From Alphaproteobacteria bacterium (GTDB lineage Bacteria > Pseudomonadota > Alphaproteobacteria > Micropepsales > Micropepsaceae), in contig JAFAVP010000209.1 of assembly GCA_019242395.1 (NCBI GenBank), forward strand, positions 1 to 32,756: 32,756 bases of DNA, given 5' to 3'. Within the stretch, counting starts at the first letter, position 1; each line of letters opens with the position of its first letter. The position numbers were made by a program, and so were the translations under genes. This document shows, in pieces, positions 17,423-30,901 of the stretch. A model generated the notes under the pieces. The model made no database searches. It was not told where the DNA came from and saw nothing but the letters and a program-made list of their open reading frames with translations.

Positions 17423-18955
17423 ATGAACATTCAACCCGCCGAAATTTCCGCCATCCTGAAGCGCGAAATTCAGAACTTCGGAGCCGAAGCGGAAGTCTCC
17501 GAAGTCGGCCAGGTGCTCTCCGTCGGCGACGGCATCGCGCGCGTGTACGGCCTCGACAATGTGCAGGCCGGCGAGATGGTTGAGTTTCCCGGCGCCATCA
17601 AGGGCATGGCGTTGAACCTCGAGAACGACAATGTCGGCGTGGTGATCTTCGGCTCCGACGAGCACATCAAGGAAGGCGACACTGTCAAGCGCACCGGCGC
17701 CATCGTGGAGGTACCGGTCGGCAAGGGCCTGCTGGGCCGCGTGGTGGACGCACTTGGAAATCCCATTGACGGCAAAGGCGCGCTGACCGACGTGGCGGAG
17801 CGCCGCCGCGTGGACGTAAAGGCGCCGGGCATCATCCCGCGTAAGAGCGTGAGTGAGCCGATGCAGACGGGCCTCAAAGCGATCGATTCGCTGATCCCTG
17901 TCGGCCGCGGCCAGCGTGAACTGATCATCGGCGATCGGCAAACCGGCAAGACCGCCATCGCCATTGACGCTATCATCAATCAGAAATTCACCAACGCCAG
18001 CGGCGACGAGAAGGCAAAGCTCTATTGCATCTATGTGGCGGTGGGGCAGAAGCGCTCAACGGTGGCCCAGATCGTCAAGACGCTCGAAGATGCCGGCGCC
18101 ATGGAGTACACGACCGTGGTTGCGGCCACCGCTTCGGAGCCGGCGCCGCTGCAGTATCTCGCGCCGTTCGCCGGCTGTGCCATGGGCGAATATTTCCGCG
18201 ACAACGGCATGCACGCGCTGATCATATACGATGATCTTTCCAAGCAGGCGGTTGCCTATCGCCAGATGTCGCTGTTGCTCCGCCGTCCGCCGGGACGCGA
18301 AGCCTATCCGGGCGACGTGTTCTACTTGCACTCCCGTTTACTTGAGCGCGCCGCGAAGCTGAACGCCGACAACGGCAGCGGCTCGCTGACCGCCCTGCCC
18401 GTCATCGAAACGCAGGCGAACGACGTGTCCGCGTACATCCCGACCAACGTGATCTCGATCACCGACGGCCAGATATTCCTTGAGACTGACCTCTTCTTCC
18501 AAGGCATCCGCCCGGCGGTGAACGTCGGTATTTCGGTGTCGCGCGTGGGCTCATCGGCGCAAATCAAGGCGATGAAGCAGGTGGCCGGTTCCATGAAGCT
18601 GGAGCTGGCGCAGTACCGGGAAATGGCGGCCTTCGCGCAGTTCGGCTCAGACCTCGATGCCGCCACGCAACGCCTGCTCAACCGCGGCGCGCGACTTACC
18701 GAAATGTTGAAGCAGCCGCAGTACTCGCCCATGCCGGTCGAAGAACAGGTGGTGGCGATCTACTCCGGCGTGCGCGGCTATCTCGACCGCGTTCCGGTCG
18801 CGGATGTGCAGCGTTTCCAGACGGAGCTGCTGCGCGCTGTTCGCGCCAAGGCGCCTGAAATCCTGAACGCCATTCGTACGGAGAAGGCACTGTCGAAGGA
18901 CACGGAAGACAACTTGAAGGCGCTGCTCGACGATTTCGCGAAGGGCTTCGCCTAA
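17423..18955 (+). CDS. atpA: F1 ATP synthase subunit alpha
   Basis: [19 protein letters not shown], full-length. Confidence 0.98.
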   Translation: MNIQPAEISAILKREIQNFGAEAEVSEVGQVLSVGDGIARVYGLDNVQAGEMVEFPGAIKGMALNLENDNVGVVIFGSDEHIKEGDTVKRTGAIVEVPVGKGLLGRVVDALGNPIDGKGALTDVAERRRVDVKAPGIIPRKSVSEPMQTGLKAIDSLIPVGRGQRELIIGDRQTGKTAIAIDAIINQKFTNASGDEKAKLYCIYVAVGQKRSTVAQIVKTLEDAGAMEYTTVVAATASEPAPLQYLAPFAGCAMGEYFRDNGMHALIIYDDLSKQAVAYRQMSLLLRRPPGREAYPGDVFYLHSRLLERAAKLNADNGSGSLTALPVIETQANDVSAYIPTNVISITDGQIFLETDLFFQGIRPAVNVGISVSRVGSSAQIKAMKQVAGSMKLELAQYREMAAFAQFGSDLDAATQRLLNRGARLTEMLKQPQYSPMPVEEQVVAIYSGVRGYLDRVPVADVQRFQTELLRAVRAKAPEILNAIRTEKALSKDTEDNLKALLDDFAKGFA

Positions 18956-19830
18956 ATGCCGAGCCTGATTTCCTTCCGGCGGCGGATCGCGACGGTCACG
19001 TCGATCCGCAAGATCACCAAGGCGCAGCAGATGGTAGCTGCGTCCAAGCTTCGCCGGGCGCAGGAAGCGGCCGAGGCCGCTCGTCCTTACGCGGAGAAAA
19101 TGAGCGCGGTGATCGCCAATGTCGCGGAAGGCGTACGCGGACAGGCTGGCGCCCCTCGCCTGCTTTCTGGCACCGGCAGCGACGCCGTGCATCTGCTGAT
19201 TGTGGCGACCGCGGATCGCGGCCTCTGCGGCGCTTTCAACACCAACATCGTCCGCCTTGCCCGCCAGCGCATTCAGGCGCTGCTGCAGGAAGGCAAGACG
19301 GTCAAGATACTCTGTGTCGGCCGCAAGGGCCGTGACCAGCTGCGCCGGACCTACGGCTCCATGATCCTCGAGACTGTCGACTTCATGGGCAAGAAGCATA
19401 TCGGGTTCGGAGACGCCGCGAGCATCGCGCGGCGCGTGCTGGAGATGTTCGACCACGGCGAGTTCGACGTCGCCACGATCATCTATTCGCGGTTCCGGTC
19501 GGTCATCAGTCAGGTGCCGACGGCGCAGCAACTAATCCCGGCGCCGATCGAAGCGGTCGCCGCGGGCGGCGTGCAGCAGCAATACGAATATGAGCCGGAT
19601 GAAGGGGAAATCCTCACCGCCCTTTTGCCACGCAACGTCAGCGTCCAGATTTTTCGTGCGCTGCTCGAGAATGTCGCCGGGGAATTCGGCGCCAAGATGA
19701 GCGCCATGGATTCCGCCACGCGCAATGCGGGCGAAGTGATCGGCAAACTGACCCTGCAATACAACCGCACGCGTCAGGCGATGATCACCAAGGAACTGAT
19801 CGAAATCATCTCAGGCGCCGAGGCGCTTTG

Positions 19831-19831
<1 letters not shown>
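18956..19831 (+). CDS. atpG: F1 ATP synthase subunit gamma
   Basis: [35 protein letters not shown]; abuts atpA. Confidence 0.98.
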
Positions 19832-22075
<2,244 letters not shown>

Positions 22076-22078
22076 GCG

Positions 22079-22477
22079 ATGGCCGAGAAGATTCCATTCG
22101 ACTTGGTGTCGCCCGAGCGGCTCGTCCTCTCGGAGGAAGCCGATATGGTGACCCTGCCCGGCGCCGACGGTTATTTCGGCGTGCTCGCCGGCCATATGCC
22201 GCTCATCACGACGCTGAAGCCCGGCGTGATCGACGTGAGCGGCGGGGCCTTGGGCGACCAGCGCTTCTTCGTGCTGGGTGGTTTCGCTGAGGTCACCACC
22301 ACGAAGGTGACGGTGCTTGCCGAAGAAGCCATGCCGATGGCGGATGTCGATACGGTGGCGCTGGATGAGCGCATCAAAGACGCCGAAGAAGACATCCTTC
22401 TCGCCAAGAGCGAAAGCGACCGCGCCCGCGCTGTCGACACCGTGGACGCTCTGAGAACGCTCCGCGCCTCCCTCTAA
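22079..22477 (+). CDS. atpC: F1 ATP synthase subunit epsilon
   Basis: FDLVSPERLVLSEEADMVTLPGADGYFGVLAGHMPLIT. Confidence 0.96.
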   Translation: MAEKIPFDLVSPERLVLSEEADMVTLPGADGYFGVLAGHMPLITTLKPGVIDVSGGALGDQRFFVLGGFAEVTTTKVTVLAEEAMPMADVDTVALDERIKDAEEDILLAKSESDRARAVDTVDALRTLRASL

Positions 22478-22516
22478 GGACGTGGAAAAGCCCAGACCGG
22501 CCAGCTACGAGTCTCT

Positions 22517-24298
22517 CTAAGCTCTGGTTCCAAGCAACTTTGCCACCTCACCGCGCGCTACCTCCCAGTCATGAATGGGCGGCCGCGCCCATAACGCTTT
22601 CCATCGCAAATCCGCTAAAAGCGTTGGCTCTGCCTGCCGGTCACTGGGAACGAGTAGCAGGCTGCGTTCTCGGGCCGCGTATGCGCGTTCATACCACTCA
22701 ATAGCCCGGTCCAACGCGCCCAAGCGCCGGTAAGCACTGCCGATTTCGGTCGCCCCGCCTTCGCTGGCCCTATAGGCCGCAGCTGCCTGATCGGCAATTT
22801 TGCGCGCATCGGTGCTTCGGCCTTCGGCCAGCGCGATGTCCAGCGGACACCCCATGCGCCACCCGGGCTCTGAAGCATAAAGCGTCGCAAGATTGGCCAA
22901 CATTCTATGGGCCACGCGAAGGTTGTGACGCGCCACCTCATTGGAGCAAAGCGCGTCGCGGCCTGCCGGATTTGCGGGTTGTAGCAGCAAGGCCTTCTGC
23001 TGGGCAGCTACAGCCTCGTCGTAACGCCCTTGCTGGAAATACCAAACCCCCAGATTGTACTGCGCCACGAACGACAACGGATCGAGTTCTGCAGCCCTCT
23101 TCTCAGCCTCGAAATCCTGCTGGGGCAAATTCATGGTAGCGGCCAAAACCGACTGGCTGTGCAGTACCCCATAGCTGTTTGGGTTGATGGCACGAGCGCT
23201 CCGAAACCTGTCAGCCGCCGCCAGCCAATCCCATTTCGCGATAGAAACGAGCATCAGTGTCCGGAGCGCCAGCAGATTACGGCTATCGAGCGACAGCGCC
23301 TGGCGGGCAGCTGCTTCCGCCTGAGGGAACACAGCATTGTCTCCATAGTCGGAAGCTAGAGCAATCAATGCACTGCCATATTCGGCAAAACCGTTTGCAT
23401 AGCCTGGTGCGCGTACGGTCACCTGCTTGAAGATGTCGGCGGCGCGGCGGTAGTCCGCTTCCGCATCACGGGCCACGAAAAAGCGGCCTTGCAGGAACAG
23501 GCGGTAGCTCTGCGGATTGATGGTGCGGGCATCTTGCGTCTTTGCGACTCGCACCAGCAGATGGTTGCCGAGCGCGGCTGCGATCTCGCGTGCAATGCTA
23601 TCCTGTACTACAAGTATGTCGCTTAGGTCCCTATCGTAGCTCCTGGACCAGACCTGAAAGCCGGTTTGCCCATCCACAAGCTGCACGGCAATGCGAATTC
23701 GATCGCGATCGCCAAGCACCGAGCCTTCCACGACCGAGCGTACGTTGAGCGAACGCGCGATGGCCTTCACATCCTGCTTCTTATTTTCGGACGCAAAGGA
23801 GGACGTGCGCGCCGCAACATGGAGCGCGGAATTTTGGGAAAGCGTGTTGATAAGCTGATCGGCAATGCCGTCGCTGAAATAAAGTTTTTTGGGGTCTCCG
23901 CTCAAATTGGCGAACGGCAGCACAGCGATGGAGGCCGCTGGGGGTGTGCCAAGGTTCGGTTGAACATTCGAACCCGTTTTTGGCCACAGGCCCAGCGGCA
24001 ATGCGGCCGCTATTACTACGCAGATCGCGCCGATACCCGCCAGTATGGTGGCGTCGCCACGGGAGGTCGGCCGCACGTGCCCCTGCTCCTTGTGGACGGC
24101 GAAGACCCAGGCAGATGCCAGTGCAACCGGGAAGCCAACTAGCCCGGCTACGATTGCCGCTTGGGAAATCCAGTTTGGCCAGGCGAAGGCGCCGGCCGCG
24201 AGGGCTGTTGCCTGGATGATCGCCCAAGCCGCAACGGCGTAGCCGATGCCGACCCGGTCCAGCCCGCGCCGGCGAATCGTTTCGAGCAGGTTTTCCAT
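22517..24298 (-). CDS. Membrane-anchored TolB/FlgO-like plus TPR protein
   Basis: N-terminal TM helices, SIAVLPFANLSGDPKKLYFSDGIADQLI, TPR-like C-terminus. Confidence 0.8.
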   Translation of the reverse strand: MENLLETIRRRGLDRVGIGYAVAAWAIIQATALAAGAFAWPNWISQAAIVAGLVGFPVALASAWVFAVHKEQGHVRPTSRGDATILAGIGAICVVIAAALPLGLWPKTGSNVQPNLGTPPAASIAVLPFANLSGDPKKLYFSDGIADQLINTLSQNSALHVAARTSSFASENKKQDVKAIARSLNVRSVVEGSVLGDRDRIRIAVQLVDGQTGFQVWSRSYDRDLSDILVVQDSIAREIAAALGNHLLVRVAKTQDARTINPQSYRLFLQGRFFVARDAEADYRRAADIFKQVTVRAPGYANGFAEYGSALIALASDYGDNAVFPQAEAAARQALSLDSRNLLALRTLMLVSIAKWDWLAAADRFRSARAINPNSYGVLHSQSVLAATMNLPQQDFEAEKRAAELDPLSFVAQYNLGVWYFQQGRYDEAVAAQQKALLLQPANPAGRDALCSNEVARHNLRVAHRMLANLATLYASEPGWRMGCPLDIALAEGRSTDARKIADQAAAAYRASEGGATEIGSAYRRLGALDRAIEWYERAYAARERSLLLVPSDRQAEPTLLADLRWKALWARPPIHDWEVARGEVAKLLGTRA

Positions 24299-24322
24299 CC
24301 GCCCATCCCTTCTGCGGACGTA

Positions 24323-26113
24323 TCACTCCCCCGTCTGGAATTCAGCTTCAATCTCGCGGCGAGCCGTTTCCCAATCACGCACCTCCGGCTCGTTCCGCAA
24401 GGCCTTCCAGCGGGGATCTGCCAACACCTTGGCCGGAAGAGGATTCGTTTCCACCACCGGGAGAAAGGATGCCTCGTGGAGATCCACCGCGCGGCGGAAC
24501 CAGCTCATAGCCCGGGCGATATCATTGGTTAGCGCATACGCGATGCCGAGGTCGTTCGCCGTAACGTCACTGGACGGAAAGCGCTTTGCGACGGTGTCCG
24601 CGAATCTGTGTGCAGAGTCGTAATCTTTCTTCGCAACCAGGATGAAGAAGCGCGCCGCCGCCGTGTAGGGCGAATCTTCGCCAGATTGGGCCACGAGCGT
24701 CGAAAGAATGCGCTCCGCCCCCTTGATGTCGTGCTTGCCGAGCGCAATCTGGACTTGCACCTGTTGGAGGTCAGCATTTCCCGGCTGCAATGCCCATGCC
24801 TGGGCGGCAACCCGCGCCGCGTCATCGTAGCGCTTCTCACGCAGCCGGTAGAGGGCGAGATTGTAATGATCGATGAAGGACAGCGGATCGAGCTTGATCG
24901 CTTGCTCTTCCGCTGTCCCACAGAATTGCGAAAGGCCCATGTAATCGAAGAAAATCGCCCGCATGTGCCACGCGGCCGCCGTATTTACTTTCAGCTGGTC
25001 GAGCCGTTTGACATCTGATGCCGCCGCCCGCCAGCGCCACTGCAGCAGTTCTACAGTTGCCCGTGCCATAATGGCGGTTGCATTGTACCGATCGAGCGCG
25101 AGCGCCTTGCCGACCGCCTCCAGTGCTGCCGGCACTGCGCCCGGCACCTGGAAATCGAGCGCCGAAGTGGCGTGCGCGTCTCCCAGCGCGGCAAAGCCGT
25201 CCGCGTATCGTGGCGCCAAGGCTGTCGTCCGGGTGAAGAGCTGGATCGCGCGGAGAACCCCCTCCTTTGTCCGTTGCGCGAAGTAATACTGGCCTTGCAA
25301 ATAGGCCTTGTAGGCGTCCGGATCGATCGCTTGCGGTTTGGGGTGCAGGTTGCCAGCAACCACAGGATGCGCAAGAAACCGCTGTGCCACCGCTTCTGTA
25401 ATAGCGTGGGCAATCTCGTCTTGGAGAGACAGGATGTTCGTCAAATCGCGATCATAGGACTGCGACCAGATCTGAAAACCGTTCGCTGCATCGACCAGCT
25501 CTGCGGCAATGCGTACGCGTCGCCCATCCTCCCGCACACTGCCTTCCAGAACGGCGCGTACATTCAGCGCCCGTCCAATGGTCTTAACGTCAACGTCCTT
25601 GCCCCGAAATGAAAAGGCGGACGACCGCGCGGCCACCCGCAGCGACGGGGTCTGTGCCAGTTCCGTGATCAGCTGATCGGCAATTCCATCGCTGAAGTAG
25701 ACCTTCTTCGGGTCGCCGCTGAGATTGGCGAACGGGAGCACCGCAATCGATGAAGCGCTGCTACGCCCGGCTAGGGGTGGGGGTGCTGCAGAGCGTTTCC
25801 ACCAGAGCCCGCCCGAAATTTGCGCTGTCAGCAGGACTGCAACCAAGCCAATCAGTCCAAAGAGCACCCAATCGCGAGCTGAAACAGGCTTTCGGGGCGT
25901 ATCCTGGTGAGATTGCGAAAACCAGGTGAGCGCCAAGGTGACGGGAAAGCCGGCGATCAGCGCGAGGATAAGCCATGGGAGCGCCGAAGCCGGGGCCTCG
26001 AAGGCTGGGAAGGCAATCGAGGCAGCCTGTACAACTATCCAAGCCACAACCGCGTAGGTTGCTCCCACCCGGTCGAGCTTGCGCTCGCGCGCCATTTCCA
26101 ACAGCTGTTCCAT
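24323..26113 (-). CDS. Membrane-anchored TolB/FlgO-like plus TPR protein (paralogue)
   Basis: SIAVLPFANLSGDPKKVYFSDGIADQLI; start MEQLLEM with GGAG upstream. Confidence 0.8.
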   Translation of the reverse strand: MEQLLEMARERKLDRVGATYAVVAWIVVQAASIAFPAFEAPASALPWLILALIAGFPVTLALTWFSQSHQDTPRKPVSARDWVLFGLIGLVAVLLTAQISGGLWWKRSAAPPPLAGRSSASSIAVLPFANLSGDPKKVYFSDGIADQLITELAQTPSLRVAARSSAFSFRGKDVDVKTIGRALNVRAVLEGSVREDGRRVRIAAELVDAANGFQIWSQSYDRDLTNILSLQDEIAHAITEAVAQRFLAHPVVAGNLHPKPQAIDPDAYKAYLQGQYYFAQRTKEGVLRAIQLFTRTTALAPRYADGFAALGDAHATSALDFQVPGAVPAALEAVGKALALDRYNATAIMARATVELLQWRWRAAASDVKRLDQLKVNTAAAWHMRAIFFDYMGLSQFCGTAEEQAIKLDPLSFIDHYNLALYRLREKRYDDAARVAAQAWALQPGNADLQQVQVQIALGKHDIKGAERILSTLVAQSGEDSPYTAAARFFILVAKKDYDSAHRFADTVAKRFPSSDVTANDLGIAYALTNDIARAMSWFRRAVDLHEASFLPVVETNPLPAKVLADPRWKALRNEPEVRDWETARREIEAEFQTGE

Positions 26114-26254
26114 ACGCAGGCTCCGCCCCGGAAATTCATTACCACAGGAATCCGCTAAGTAGCGGGCAACTTTAAGAGATTCGCCGTGTTCTGGAGGGCA
26201 CCAGATACTGGTATAAGGGCATCCGTGAGAGTCCCTACAGGAACTTCCCTCAAC

Positions 26255-27118
26255 ATGACATCGGGAACAGTTTACACGGCAGGCTGGAGCCTCGACGACA
26301 TTCCCTGGGATCGGTTTGACCGTTCCAAGGCGAGTCCCGGCATGATAGCGGCCGTGAAGGCAGCGGCGCTCGTGGAATTCAACGCTCCGGCCTATGTTAG
26401 CTATCTCGCGCGCGTGTTCGAGGGTGCGGAAAGGTCCCTCGCAGACTTCAAACGATGGGGAGATGAAGAAGCCCAGCACGGGCTCGCACTAGGCCGCTGG
26501 GCCGAGATGGCCGATCCGGCCTGGAGCTTCGAACAAGCCTTTGCCCGGTTTCAAACCGGATACAAGCCGCCGCATTTTACAAGCGAAGAGACTGTTTCGG
26601 TCCGGGGAAGCCGACGCGGGGAGATGATCGCCCGCTGTGTCGTGGAATCCGGCACATCCTCCTATTATAGCGCAATCCGGGAGGCAGCGGACGAACCCGT
26701 GCTGAAGGAGATTGCTGGCCGGATTGCCGCCGATGAATTCCGGCACTACAGGCTCTTCTTCGATACTCTTCATGCACAGGATGAACCAGAACTGCCATTC
26801 TGGCGCCGGTTGCTGGTCGCTCTGGGCCGGATCAATGAATCCGACGATGATGAACTCGCCTACGCCTACTATTGTGCGACTGTCGGGCCAGACGAAGAAG
26901 CCGCGAATCCCTATCGACGATCAGAATATGCAAGGCAGTCCTTTGCCTGCAGCGGCAGAATTTACCGCAGGCACCATATTCGCAAGCTGGTTCAGATGGT
27001 GGCGAAGGCTGTCGGTGCCGATCCACAGGGGCGAATAACCTCGTGGGCCGCCGCCTTTATGTGGCGCCTCTTCCAGTTTCGTGCAGGCAGCACTTTAGCA
27101 TCCGCCCCAAACGGCTAA
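26255..27118 (+). CDS. Ferritin-like di-iron protein, possibly acyl-ACP desaturase-like
   Basis: E + EEAQH and E + DEFRH pairs (two ExxH motifs). Confidence 0.65.
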   Translation: MTSGTVYTAGWSLDDIPWDRFDRSKASPGMIAAVKAAALVEFNAPAYVSYLARVFEGAERSLADFKRWGDEEAQHGLALGRWAEMADPAWSFEQAFARFQTGYKPPHFTSEETVSVRGSRRGEMIARCVVESGTSSYYSAIREAADEPVLKEIAGRIAADEFRHYRLFFDTLHAQDEPELPFWRRLLVALGRINESDDDELAYAYYCATVGPDEEAANPYRRSEYARQSFACSGRIYRRHHIRKLVQMVAKAVGADPQGRITSWAAAFMWRLFQFRAGSTLASAPNG

Positions 27119-27564
27119 TACCGATACCAATAGTCCGTCTGGGCGGCACTGATGGCCTCATCGGCGCGCACAAGCCCGTTCGACACGGCGTCGCGATAAC
27201 AGGGTTCTGAGGTGGTCAGCCGGTAAAATGGATAGGCATCACTCAGATCGTGGCACACGTGGCGCGCCCCTGCACGAACCCGATGCCGCAGCTCCGCTGC
27301 ACCTTGCCACGTCGCGAGGTCCAGGTCTTCGTAATGCACGATTTTCGACAATGATACTTTCTCCGGCGGAAGATCGATCGTACGCGGACCGCTCCCCCAT
27401 TCTTCACGAAAGGCACGCGGCGGCGGTGCCGTCACAATGACTTCCTCATCCGAGGGGCCAAGGCCGTACCCACCGTATCCGCCGTCCTGAGCCATAGCAG
27501 CCGGGGCCAGCGGCAGAGCGGCAGCAGCCAGCGCGAGCAGCGGACACAATGATTTCAGCAACAT
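27115..27564 (-). CDS. UrcA family secreted protein
   Basis: Signal peptide; VHYEDLDLATWQGAAELRHRVRAGARHVC. Confidence 0.75.
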   Translation of the reverse strand: MLLKSLCPLLALAAAALPLAPAAMAQDGGYGGYGLGPSDEEVIVTAPPPRAFREEWGSGPRTIDLPPEKVSLSKIVHYEDLDLATWQGAAELRHRVRAGARHVCHDLSDAYPFYRLTTSEPCYRDAVSNGLVRADEAISAAQTDYWYRY

Positions 27565-27653
27565 GAGCAGGTCTCCTTAAGCGCACCCGCCGCAAGGGCA
27601 CACCCGCTCGCGACGTGCCTGATCGAAAACGATCAGGAGCAAACCCTGTTCCG

Positions 27654-28448
27654 TCAGATGCTTCGTTTAACCAGCATTTGTTTAATTTTCCCAATAGCCC
27701 GCGCCGGGTTCAGACCTTTCGGGCAAGTTTCCGCGCAGTTCATGATGGTGTGGCAGCGGTAAAGCCGGAACGGGTCCTGGAGATCGTCCAGCCTTTCGCC
27801 GGTGCATTCGTCTCGGCTGTCGGCGATCCAGCGGAACGATTGCAGCAGCGCCGCCGGCCCCAGATAGCGCTCCGAATTCCACCAGTAGCTTGGGCACGAG
27901 GTCGAGCAGCAGGCACAGAGGATGCACTCGTAAAGTCCGTTCAGCTTGTCGCGATCTTCCGGCGTTTGCCGCCATTCCTTTTCCGGCTCCGCTGTTTTCG
28001 TGCGGAGGTAGGGTCCGATGGACGAATACTGGGCATAGAAGTTTGTCATGTCCGGTACGAGATCTTTCACCACCGGCATATGCGGCAGCGGATACACATG
28101 CACCGAGCCGGAAATGTCTGAGATCGCTTTGGTGCAGGCCAGCGTGTTCCCGCCACCGATGTTCATCGCGCAGGAGCCGCACACGCCTTCGCGGCACGAG
28201 CGCCGGAAGGTGAGCGTCGGATCGATCTCGTTTTTGATTTTGATGAGGGCATCGAGAACCATCGGCCCGCAGGTGCTGAGGTCCACGCCATAATTGTCTA
28301 TGCGAGGGTTTTCGCCGCTCTGTGGATCGTACCGGTAGATGCGGAAATCCTTCATCCGCCGCATGCGCTTGCCGTTTTCCATGCGCGGCCGCGGCCATAC
28401 CTTGCCCTTTCGGGGTCTGCTGTTTTTCGGGAGCGTTAGCTGGACCAT
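27654..28448 (-). CDS. sdhB: Succinate dehydrogenase iron-sulfur subunit
   Basis: [48 protein letters not shown]. Confidence 0.97.
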   Translation of the reverse strand: MVQLTLPKNSRPRKGKVWPRPRMENGKRMRRMKDFRIYRYDPQSGENPRIDNYGVDLSTCGPMVLDALIKIKNEIDPTLTFRRSCREGVCGSCAMNIGGGNTLACTKAISDISGSVHVYPLPHMPVVKDLVPDMTNFYAQYSSIGPYLRTKTAEPEKEWRQTPEDRDKLNGLYECILCACCSTSCPSYWWNSERYLGPAALLQSFRWIADSRDECTGERLDDLQDPFRLYRCHTIMNCAETCPKGLNPARAIGKIKQMLVKRSI

Positions 28449-28533
28449 GGAATTCCTTTTTGTCCTGCCCCGTGGATAGCAAGCCTGCCCTGTTTCGCCA
28501 ACTACTTGTTCCGTGAGTGCCCTTCAGTGAGGA

Positions 28534-30234
28534 TCACGAATTGCCAAAGCGTTCGAAAAACCAGCTAATGTCCACCGGCTCGTTGCGTACGGTTCCGCTG
28601 AGCACCAGCTGTTCTGCGCGGCGCGCGCTTTCATTCGCGACATAGATGCTCTTTTCCAATGAGAGCTGTGCCCCAGTTGCCTGGAAGCGCCAGCCTTCTC
28701 CCGAAGGCAGTTTCAGGATGGCGCCGCCACCCTGGCTGGCCGACACGCGAATGTCGGGATGAACGTGAAATCGCGCAGCAAACGAAACCGGTTGGGGCCG
28801 GCGCTCCTGACCCGGCGTGAGCCGATCCGTTCCGGATAGCATGGTGCCGGCCGGCGACAGGGTAATTCGCCGCTGATGAATGACACCATATGCCGGAACA
28901 TAGCCATCGTGCATCGCGTCCACGATTCCACCGCCTGCGGTCTCGTGGCGTATGGTTTCCACGCGCGTCGGGCCGCCCAGTAGCCGAGGCCCAAGCAGAC
29001 GCGAAGGGATGCCGCTCAAGATATAGCCCACGGATCGATCACCCAACACAATAGTCGAGTGGGCCGCCGTGGCCCGCAAAGCATTTTGCCAGCGGGTGTG
29101 ATCGTCTGAAGTGCCGCAGTTGACCACAACACGCTGGTGTCCCGCGCTGAATTCGAACCCGAGGCAGCCGGAATGGGCAGTGTTGGCGTAAACACCTGGA
29201 GGGGGTGCGCCGCAGTCCATCACCACGAGCGTGCGGCCTGCCGCGAGCCGGTGGTAGGCCGAATGTGGCGCAAACGCGAAGGGTTGCCCGCGAACGTCGT
29301 CGCGCGCCAACAGGCTTGCGAGCGCCTTGGCGTCGCTTTCGCGGCCGCCGTTGAACATGGCCAGCGCACCGTCCCCTAGGCGGAAAAAGCGCAGCATCGG
29401 CGCCATCCGGTCTCGAGCATTCCGTAGCCCGGGCGGAATATCCTGCTCGGTGCGCGCCAGAACGTCAGTCACGCAGACGACGATCTGATAAGCACAGAGT
29501 AGTGCGAGTGGGGAACGGCTGATGTGTCCTCCGTCTGGAAGTATTTGCATCGAGAGTTCCGATTCCAGCCGGGAGAGGCCCGCGGCAAGTCTGCGCGAGC
29601 CCCCGTCGATGCAAAGGCCAGACAGGGCAAGTGCCGCCGCGGCTTGAAGGCGCGGCACCCCTTCTGGTGCCTCATTGCAAACGCGAGCCAGCATGCGAGT
29701 TTGCTCGCGCAAGGAGACAAGCAAGCGCGAGCGCCACATCAGGTCCGAGCGAGCCAGAACGAACCTGCCGTGCGAAAACAGGTTAAGCAGGCGGCGGGCA
29801 AGCACGCCGGCCCGCCAAGCCGGCTCGGAGTACCGGCCATAGCGGTGAAGCCATTGCCCGATAAGATCGCAGGCCAAAGTCCGCGCCGGCTCTCCGCCAG
29901 CTTCGGCAAGAGAAGCAAGCCATCCGAAGCCGTGCAGTGTTTCCGCCCAGGCATTCGATGGCGGAGCCTTGTCGAAGATGGAACCACCGTCCGCTTTGAC
30001 GCTTTCGCCGGCAAAGCTGAATTTGCCGTTCAACAAAGCGTTAGCTTCCTCGAGGCTGCGCGGTGAAAAGTCCACCGGCTGTATTCGAATGCGCTCCGGC
30101 ACCCGGCCGTGCAGCTGAAGCCGGTAGATGGAGCTCCGCCGCCACGCGACTCGGAGGGGCCGGCTGCTGGCGCGCCACAGGGCCGAAGCACATTCGAGGC
30201 AAAGTGATAAATACGAATTGCTCGTCTGCGGCAT
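28534..30234 (-). CDS. Heparinase II/III family protein
   Basis: ILPDGGHISRSP, HSGCLGFEFSAGHQRVVVNCG, RATAAHSTIVLGDRS. Confidence 0.9.
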   Translation of the reverse strand: MPQTSNSYLSLCLECASALWRASSRPLRVAWRRSSIYRLQLHGRVPERIRIQPVDFSPRSLEEANALLNGKFSFAGESVKADGGSIFDKAPPSNAWAETLHGFGWLASLAEAGGEPARTLACDLIGQWLHRYGRYSEPAWRAGVLARRLLNLFSHGRFVLARSDLMWRSRLLVSLREQTRMLARVCNEAPEGVPRLQAAAALALSGLCIDGGSRRLAAGLSRLESELSMQILPDGGHISRSPLALLCAYQIVVCVTDVLARTEQDIPPGLRNARDRMAPMLRFFRLGDGALAMFNGGRESDAKALASLLARDDVRGQPFAFAPHSAYHRLAAGRTLVVMDCGAPPPGVYANTAHSGCLGFEFSAGHQRVVVNCGTSDDHTRWQNALRATAAHSTIVLGDRSVGYILSGIPSRLLGPRLLGGPTRVETIRHETAGGGIVDAMHDGYVPAYGVIHQRRITLSPAGTMLSGTDRLTPGQERRPQPVSFAARFHVHPDIRVSASQGGGAILKLPSGEGWRFQATGAQLSLEKSIYVANESARRAEQLVLSGTVRNEPVDISWFFERFGNS

Positions 30235-30240
30235 TGCCCG

Positions 30241-30894
30241 TCAGCCGCGCAAGGCAGCAATATTGGACGGGTAAGCCGATGCACCGCCGCGAAACACTGA
30301 GGTTCCAGCGACGAGGATGGTCGCTCCGGAATCCACGGCGCGCCTAGCTGTCTCTGGTGTAATCCCACCGTCGACCTCCAAGTCGATCACGCGGCCCGCC
30401 CGCGCGATACGTTCTGCGGCGGCCTCAATTTTCCGCAGCTGCCTTTCGATGAAGACCTGGCCCCCGAACCCTGGGTTGACCGTCATGATGAGCACGAGAT
30501 CGACCAGGTCGAGCAGGTTATCGATGGCGTCGATAGGCGTGCCGGGATTGAGCACCACGCCCGGACGTTTGCCGCAGGCGCGGATGTGCTGCAGCGTACG
30601 ATGTACATGGGGCCCGGCTTCCGGATGAACTGTGACCCCATCGGCGCCCGCGTCGCAGAACGCCTCGATATACGGATCGGCGGGGGAGACCATCAAGTGC
30701 ACGTCGAGTGGCTTCTTGGCGTGTGGGCGGATCGCCTTCACCACCATAGGGCCGATGGTGATGTTGGGGACGAAATGACCATCCATCACGTCGACATGAA
30801 TAAGGTCGGCGCCCGCGCGCTCAACCGCTTCCACCTCTTCGGCAAGGCGTGAGAAGTCGGCAGAGAGGATCGAAGGCGCAATGCGAACAGCCAT
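30241..30894 (-). CDS. rpe: Ribulose-phosphate 3-epimerase
   Basis: IAPSILSADFSRLAEEV, HVDVMDGHFVPNITIGP, VNPGFGGQ. Confidence 0.97.
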   Translation of the reverse strand: MAVRIAPSILSADFSRLAEEVEAVERAGADLIHVDVMDGHFVPNITIGPMVVKAIRPHAKKPLDVHLMVSPADPYIEAFCDAGADGVTVHPEAGPHVHRTLQHIRACGKRPGVVLNPGTPIDAIDNLLDLVDLVLIMTVNPGFGGQVFIERQLRKIEAAAERIARAGRVIDLEVDGGITPETARRAVDSGATILVAGTSVFRGGASAYPSNIAALRG

Positions 30895-30901
30895 GCGCCG
30901 A

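Noticed and set aside
18647-19531. 294-aa minus-strand ORF
   Set aside because: Antisense to atpA/atpG; no family signal
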